Part shown: positions 7,517-11,621 of the stretch, one piece after another
Numbering within the stretch: the stretch's first letter is position 1
Layout: each line of letters begins with the position of its first letter
DNA from: an uncultured Prochlorococcus sp.
Lineage (GTDB): Bacteria > Cyanobacteriota > Cyanobacteriia > PCC-6307 > Cyanobiaceae
Length of the DNA stretch: 11,621 nucleotides
Direction: 5' to 3'
Assembly (NCBI GenBank): GCA_902615165.1
Contig: CACMNZ010000020.1
Span: 1-11,621 of the forward strand
Notes under the pieces: generated by a model
Told to the model about the DNA's origin: nothing
Databases searched by the model: none
What the model saw: only the letters and a program-made list of their open reading frames with translations
Position numbers and translations under genes: made by a program

Positions 7517-9157
7517 ATGTCAAAAGATCCTGGAAGAATTTTGATATTTGATACAACTCTTCGAGATGGAGAGCAATCTCCTGGTGCCAGTTTAAATCTC
7601 GAAGAAAAACTTGCTATCGCCCATCAATTAGCAAGATTAGGAGTAGATGTTATTGAAGCTGGATTCCCTTTTGCAAGCCCAGGAGATTTTAAAGCTGTTA
7701 ATAAAATTGCTAATGCTGTAGGGAAAGAAAATGGGCCTATAATATGCGGTCTAGCTAGAGCGTCTAAAGGAGATATAAAAGCATGTTTCGAAGCAGTAAG
7801 TCCAGCTCCAAAGAAAAGAATACATACTTTTATTGCTACAAGTGATATTCATCTTAAACATAAACTTAAAAAATCCAGAAAAGATGTACTTCAAATAGTT
7901 CCAGAAATGGTTAATTATGCAAAATCATTAGTAGATGATATAGAGTTTTCTTGTGAAGATGCCTCAAGGAGTGATCCTGAATTTTTATATGAAGTAATTC
8001 AATTGGCAATTTCTGCAGGAGCTACAACAATAAATATCCCTGATACTGTTGGATTTACTACTCCTAGTGAATTTGGCAAACTAATTGCTGATATAAATGA
8101 AAATGTTCCAAATATTGATGATGCAGTACTCTCCGTTCATGGTCATAATGATTTGGGCTTAGCAGTAGCCAATTTTCTTGAGGCAGTAAAAAATGGCGCA
8201 AGACAACTAGAATGTACTATTAATGGAATTGGGGAAAGAGCCGGAAATGCCTCTCTAGAAGAATTAGTAATGGCACTTCATGTTAGAAAAAGTTTTTTTA
8301 ATAGTTTTTTCAAAAGAAATCCAGATTCCCCAACTCCTCTTACGGCGATAAGAACAGAAGAAATAACAAAAACCTCTAGACTTGTTTCCAACCTAACTGG
8401 AATGACTGTACAACCTAATAAAGCAATTGTAGGAGCTAATGCTTTCGCACATGAGTCAGGCATTCATCAGGATGGGGTTTTAAAAAATAGGCTAACTTAC
8501 GAAATTATCGATGCAAAAACTGTTGGTTTGAGTGACAACAAAATATCCTTAGGGAAACTAAGTGGAAGAAGTGCAGTAAGAGCAAGATTAGAAGAGATGG
8601 GATATGACTTAAGCAGAGAAGATTTAAATGATGCTTTTGCACGTTTTAAAGATTTAGCTGACAGGAAAAGAGAAATTACGGACAGAGACTTAGAAGCAAT
8701 TGTTAGTGAACAAGTTCAGCTCCCTGAAGCAAAATTTCAATTAACTCTTGTACAAGTAAGTTGTGGTAATGCCTCAAAACCTACTGCCACCATTTCGCTT
8801 CTAAACACGGAAGATAATAGTGAGGATACTGCTGTATCAATTGGTACTGGACCTGTTGATGCTGTATGCGAGGCTTTAAATAAATTAGCTAAAGTTCCTA
8901 ATGAATTAATTGAATTTTCTGTTAAGTCGGTAACAGAAGGAATTGATGCTTTGGGCGAAGTAACAATAAGAATAAGAAGAGATAATAAAATATATTCTGG
9001 TCATTCTGCTGATACAGATGTTGTAGTTGCTGCAGCGAATGCTTACGTTAATGCTTTAAATAGACTTGTATTTTCTGAGAAAAAAAATTCAATTCATCCA
9101 CAATTTGATAATTTAGAGAATTCTGATAATAAATTTCTATCTAATCCTCTAAATTAA
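7517..9157 (+). CDS. leuA: 2-isopropylmalate synthase
   Basis: First committed enzyme of leucine synthesis: acetyl-CoA plus 3-methyl-2-oxobutanoate gives 2-isopropylmalate, in the cytoplasm with a divalent metal. The 546-residue protein has the N-terminal TIM-barrel signature [16 protein letters not shown] (11-26) with metal ligand Asp12 and catalytic Arg16, then [14 protein letters not shown] (206-219) with metal ligands His208 and His210, [14 protein letters not shown] (236-249) with Asn244, and the [16 protein letters not shown] segment (309-324). The last ~140 residues form the LeuA regulatory domain that normally binds leucine for feedback inhibition, so the full-length regulated form is present, not homocitrate or re-citrate synthase. 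A short lysine/phenylalanine-rich insertion (258-268) lies after the barrel motif. The ATG at 7517 lacks a ribosome site but begins directly before the conserved [15 protein letters not shown] small membrane protein gene follows after 82 bases on the same strand. Confidence 0.97.
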   Translation: MSKDPGRILIFDTTLRDGEQSPGASLNLEEKLAIAHQLARLGVDVIEAGFPFASPGDFKAVNKIANAVGKENGPIICGLARASKGDIKACFEAVSPAPKKRIHTFIATSDIHLKHKLKKSRKDVLQIVPEMVNYAKSLVDDIEFSCEDASRSDPEFLYEVIQLAISAGATTINIPDTVGFTTPSEFGKLIADINENVPNIDDAVLSVHGHNDLGLAVANFLEAVKNGARQLECTINGIGERAGNASLEELVMALHVRKSFFNSFFKRNPDSPTPLTAIRTEEITKTSRLVSNLTGMTVQPNKAIVGANAFAHESGIHQDGVLKNRLTYEIIDAKTVGLSDNKISLGKLSGRSAVRARLEEMGYDLSREDLNDAFARFKDLADRKREITDRDLEAIVSEQVQLPEAKFQLTLVQVSCGNASKPTATISLLNTEDNSEDTAVSIGTGPVDAVCEALNKLAKVPNELIEFSVKSVTEGIDALGEVTIRIRRDNKIYSGHSADTDVVVAAANAYVNALNRLVFSEKKNSIHPQFDNLENSDNKFLSNPLN

Positions 9158-9171
9158 AATATTTTCTTAGG

Positions 9172-9207
9172 ATTATTAAGTGGCATTTAAAATAGTCTCT
9201 TAATAAT
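9172..9207. repeat. Inverted repeat downstream of leuA
   Basis: ATTATTAAG (9172-9180) and its exact complement CTTAATAAT (9199-9207) are separated by 18 bases, between the leuA stop and the next gene. The stem is nearly all A-T and no T run follows, so it is a poor terminator. It may be a weak structure or chance symmetry. Confidence 0.25.
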
Positions 9208-9239
9208 GTAGATTAAATTAATAGTTAAAGCAGTAAATA

Positions 9240-9632
9240 ATGAGAGAAAGAGTATTTGGATATTGGACGCTTTCGTGGGTTGGCTTAATCGGTAACATAA
9301 TTGCGCTTCCAATAATCGCGTTAATAATAAGTTATGGGCCTCCACTAAAAGTTGCGAATATCACTCTTGCAATAAGTCTTGGATGGCCTGCTGCAATTGT
9401 TGGGATAGTTTCTTCAGCAGCTCTTTTGGCAGAGAGAAAATGGGGAGTAACTTTAACTTTGGTATCTTTATCAATGGTTATTTCTGGTATGGGTCCTTAT
9501 TCAGTTGTAAGGCTCATAACTCTTCAAGACATTTATGGAGTTGGTGGGTTTACTCTAATAACAACATTATTAAGTACGTTAGCTCTTTTTTACTGGTGTA
9601 ATCCGAAACATCGAAGAAATATTAGGTTATAA
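9240..9632 (+). CDS. Small four-helix membrane protein of unknown function
   Basis: I do not recognise this 130-residue protein. It is strongly hydrophobic with about four predicted membrane segments (roughly 11-31, 38-63, 70-92 and 99-119), a polar N-terminal MRER and a basic C-terminal tail KHRRNIRL. By the positive-inside rule both ends should face the cytoplasm. Conspicuous features are glycine- and proline-bearing helices, ALLAERKWG between helices 2 and 3, and the Gly-rich IYGVGG before helix 4. No catalytic motif, cysteine pair or signal-peptidase site is evident. A full-length membrane pattern, an ATG and codon use like the neighbours make it a real gene. A second plus-strand frame overlapping it looks like a shadow. 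It lies 82 bases after leuA, possibly co-transcribed, and converges with a 9-base gap on the HD-domain gene. Any link to leucine metabolism would be a guess. Confidence 0.8.
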   Translation: MRERVFGYWTLSWVGLIGNIIALPIIALIISYGPPLKVANITLAISLGWPAAIVGIVSSAALLAERKWGVTLTLVSLSMVISGMGPYSVVRLITLQDIYGVGGFTLITTLLSTLALFYWCNPKHRRNIRL

Positions 9633-9641
9633 AATTGAAAA

Positions 9642-11114
9642 TTAAGAAAAAGTATTATTCTTGTTGGTTGGATACTGAATTCTTCTGTGTCTAATTCTTT
9701 TCCACACATTCAGGAATGCCCTTCTTATTAGAAAAATTTCTCCTTTGGACAAATTACTATCATCTAATTGCCCATCTTTTTTACGTGAGTAGATAATATT
9801 AGAAATTGTTTTCAAAGCCTCTTTATCAGATGCATTAATATTCATAGCTCTCAGTGCTGCTTCACATCCATCGGCAAGCATTAAAATAGCTGTTTCTTTA
9901 GACTGAGGAATAGGGCCTTTATATCTAAAATAGTATTCATTAGTGTCTATATTTTTTTCTTTAGCTTTTTGAAAAAAATATCCCATTTTAAGGGTACCTT
10001 GATGTTCAGGAATAAAATTTGCTATGAGTTTAGGTAGTCTATTTTTTCTTGCAAATTTCAATCCTTCATCAACGTGAGCTTGTAATACTTCTGCACTTTT
10101 AATCGGATCATCTAATTCGTCATGCGGATTTTTTGAACCATCCTGATTTTCAATAAACCAATTAGGTGCATGTAATTTACCAACATCGTGATATAACGCT
10201 CCAGTTTTAATTAGATCAATATCGCCACCAATCATTCTTGTTGCTTCCTCTGCTAAACCACATATGAGTAGAGTATGTTCAAAAGTGCCAGGAGCTTCTA
10301 GAGACAATCTTCTAATTAGAGGTTTCTCCTTATCAGCTAATTCGAGTAATCTTGCTTTAGTTAATAATCCAAATATAGATTCAAAAATGGGGATAAATAA
10401 GATTGTAAAAAGCATAGCTATTGCCAATAGCAAGGAATCAGAAAATATATCTCCATTAGCTAAAACAAAATCTTGTTTATTAAAAAGAGATATTTTATCA
10501 TTACCTATCAATATCCATTGACTCAAAAAAGATCCTATGGGGACAAAAATGGATAGTTGGAGTAGCTGAGCTCTACTTCTTATTCTTCCTCCAAGAAGAG
10601 AAACTATTGAAGCACAAGCTAATAAAATAAAAAATAAATTGTTATTGATAACAATTTCTGGGTCGGGCCAAATAAGACTAGCTATTGATACCCAAGCTAA
10701 AGCTGTTATGCTTCCCATTCCTTGAGATATTATTAATGCCGGTGGAATTATCATAGATAATGGACTTATGGTTGAAGCTAAACCTAATTTCGTAACTTGT
10801 ACTGCTAAAAGAAGAGTAATGATCAAGAAGATTTGTCTTGAAGAGATTGTAGGATTCTCTTTTTTTGAAACTAATATCAAAACTCCGCAACTAATAAGTA
10901 TTTCAGTAAAAGTCAAAAACCAAGAAAAAATATCTGAGATATTTAAAGGCGAAATAAGAAGTAATTTATAAGAAGAAATTATTGAAATTAAAATGCATAC
11001 TAAAAAAATTATGAGATTATCTATTCTTGAAATTTTAATTGGTTGTTTTACTGGAACTTGACTTCGCCTCCATAGATAAAACAATTTCTTTAAGGTTGTT
11101 GTGATGTTTTGCAC
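9642..11114 (-). CDS. Membrane-anchored HD-domain phosphohydrolase, PgpH type (probable c-di-AMP phosphodiesterase)
   Basis: Multi-pass inner-membrane protein with a cytoplasmic C-terminal HD domain, of the 7TM-HD family whose characterised members (PgpH) hydrolyse cyclic di-AMP to pApA. The 490 residues comprise a short basic N-terminus, about seven to eight hydrophobic segments between 33 and 250, and the HD domain from about 265 to 480. Metal-site residues visible are H280 in APGTFEHTLL, H309-D310 in LYHDVGK, H347 in LQAHVDEG, H371 in IPEHQGT and D415 in LADG. Gln372 sits where family members usually have a second His (EHHGT). The large extracytoplasmic N-terminal domain of Firmicute PgpH is absent. 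The start is GTG (complement of 11112-11114); an in-frame stop lies 15 bases upstream and there is no nearby ATG or clear ribosome site, so the start is uncertain. It is divergent from folD. c-di-AMP as substrate is inferred from family. Confidence 0.85.
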   Translation of the reverse strand: MQNITTTLKKLFYLWRRSQVPVKQPIKISRIDNLIIFLVCILISIISSYKLLLISPLNISDIFSWFLTFTEILISCGVLILVSKKENPTISSRQIFLIITLLLAVQVTKLGLASTISPLSMIIPPALIISQGMGSITALAWVSIASLIWPDPEIVINNNLFFILLACASIVSLLGGRIRSRAQLLQLSIFVPIGSFLSQWILIGNDKISLFNKQDFVLANGDIFSDSLLLAIAMLFTILFIPIFESIFGLLTKARLLELADKEKPLIRRLSLEAPGTFEHTLLICGLAEEATRMIGGDIDLIKTGALYHDVGKLHAPNWFIENQDGSKNPHDELDDPIKSAEVLQAHVDEGLKFARKNRLPKLIANFIPEHQGTLKMGYFFQKAKEKNIDTNEYYFRYKGPIPQSKETAILMLADGCEAALRAMNINASDKEALKTISNIIYSRKKDGQLDDSNLSKGEIFLIRRAFLNVWKRIRHRRIQYPTNKNNTFS

Positions 11115-11171
11115 AGAATATAGATAAATCTATTTGAATAATTTAGAATTATAAGCATGCTTGGTGTAAAA

Positions 11172-11176
11172 AGGAG
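11172..11176 (+). promoter_or_regulatory. Shine-Dalgarno sequence of folD
   Basis: AGGAG lies 12 bases before the folD ATG at 11189, a strong but rather distant ribosome site. The ATG at 11177, touching the motif, opens only a three-codon frame ending directly before the folD ATG and is too close to be the start. Confidence 0.6.
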
Positions 11177-11188
11177 ATGTTTTTCTAA

Positions 11189-11621
11189 ATGTCCTTAAAA
11201 TTAGACGGTAAAAAATTATCTCTTGAAATTGAAGAAAGATTAACTGACTATATCTTTAGTAATAAAAAAATTACAAAAAGAGCTCCCGGTTTAGCTGTAA
11301 TAAGAATAGGTGAAGACCCAGCAAGCGGCGTTTACGTTAAAAACAAGGAAAAAGCATGCTCAAGGATTGGGATAAAGAGCTTTATCTTTCATCTAAAAGA
11401 TAGTGTAGAGCAAAAAGAAGTTGAACAATTAATAATTAAACTTAATTCTGATAAGGATATTGATGGGATGTTACTACAACTACCCATCCCAAAGAAGTTT
11501 GACGAGCAAAAACTGATCAGCCATATTAATCCAAGCAAAGATGTAGATGGACTAAATGAAATAAACATTGGCAAACTAGTGAAAAATGAGCCTGCGATGA
11601 GATCATGCACACCAGCAGGAA
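11189..11621 (+). CDS. folD: FolD bifunctional methylenetetrahydrofolate dehydrogenase/cyclohydrolase (5' half; cut by window)
   Basis: Cytoplasmic enzyme interconverting 5,10-methylene-, 5,10-methenyl- and 10-formyl-tetrahydrofolate, supplying formyl groups for purine and initiator tRNA synthesis. The frame runs 144 residues to the window edge; FolD is usually about 285-300, so this is the N-terminal catalytic domain. Visible are [17 protein letters not shown] (41-57), with the tyrosine Tyr49 and the catalytic lysine at Lys53 (YxxxK), [10 protein letters not shown] (92-101), [12 protein letters not shown] (117-128) and the CTPAG motif (140-144), all in FolD order. The NADP-binding domain should lie beyond the edge. 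The spacer to the divergent HD gene is 74 bp, without a convincing promoter that I can see. Confidence 0.95.
   Translation, partial: MSLKLDGKKLSLEIEERLTDYIFSNKKITKRAPGLAVIRIGEDPASGVYVKNKEKACSRIGIKSFIFHLKDSVEQKEVEQLIIKLNSDKDIDGMLLQLPIPKKFDEQKLISHINPSKDVDGLNEINIGKLVKNEPAMRSCTPAG

Noticed and set aside
9383..9601. 72-residue plus-strand frame inside the membrane protein gene
   Set aside because: Different frame of a convincing membrane protein; low-complexity Ser/Phe/Asn composition typical of a shadow.
11121..11132. Short dyad TAGAT-AA-ATCTA in the folD/HD-gene spacer as an operator
   Set aside because: Five-base A/T-rich arms are too short to distinguish from chance.
11177..11188. Three-codon upstream frame ATG-TTT-TTC-TAA ending at the folD ATG
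   Set aside because: Its ATG overlaps the Shine-Dalgarno sequence, leaving no spacing for initiation; probably fortuitous.

Overview
The window looks like a chromosomal core region of a marine picocyanobacterium, most likely a high-light Prochlorococcus. The evidence is very AT-rich DNA with strongly A/T-biased codons, short intergenic spaces, a cyanobacterial-type lycopene beta-cyclase, a CBS-less GuaB3-type IMP dehydrogenase-like gene, and the small RNA Yfr1 between guaB and trxA, its known marine cyanobacterial location. I see no insertion sequences, phage genes, CRISPR array, tRNA or rRNA. The strain assignment is inference.

Layout. At the left edge is the 5' part of trxA (minus strand, cut by the window). 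Between it and the guaB-like gene (minus) lies Yfr1, also on the minus strand, with a recognisable promoter and a Rho-independent terminator. A probable trxA promoter follows directly after that terminator. A 180-bp divergent spacer separates guaB from gyrA (plus). gyrA is followed after 23 bases by crtL (plus), which converges, with a 6-base gap, on a GH57/DUF1957 glucan branching-enzyme-like gene (minus). A 225-bp AT-rich divergent spacer carrying a 23-bp near-palindrome and repeated ACTTTAA motifs separates that gene from leuA (plus). leuA is followed by a small four-helix membrane protein gene (plus) of unknown function. That gene converges, with a 9-base gap, on a membrane-anchored HD-domain gene of the PgpH (c-di-AMP phosphodiesterase) type (minus). 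The 5' half of folD (plus) runs off the right edge.

Function. The genes are housekeeping: thiol redox (trxA), guanine nucleotide synthesis (guaB), DNA topology (gyrA), carotenoid synthesis (crtL), glycogen metabolism (GH57), leucine synthesis (leuA), probable cyclic-dinucleotide turnover (HD gene) and one-carbon metabolism (folD). They do not form one pathway; the arrangement is compact alternating short transcription units. The most interesting non-coding element is Yfr1. The least explained elements are the leuA/GH57 intergenic dyad, the His-to-Gln change in the HD active site, and the small membrane protein.
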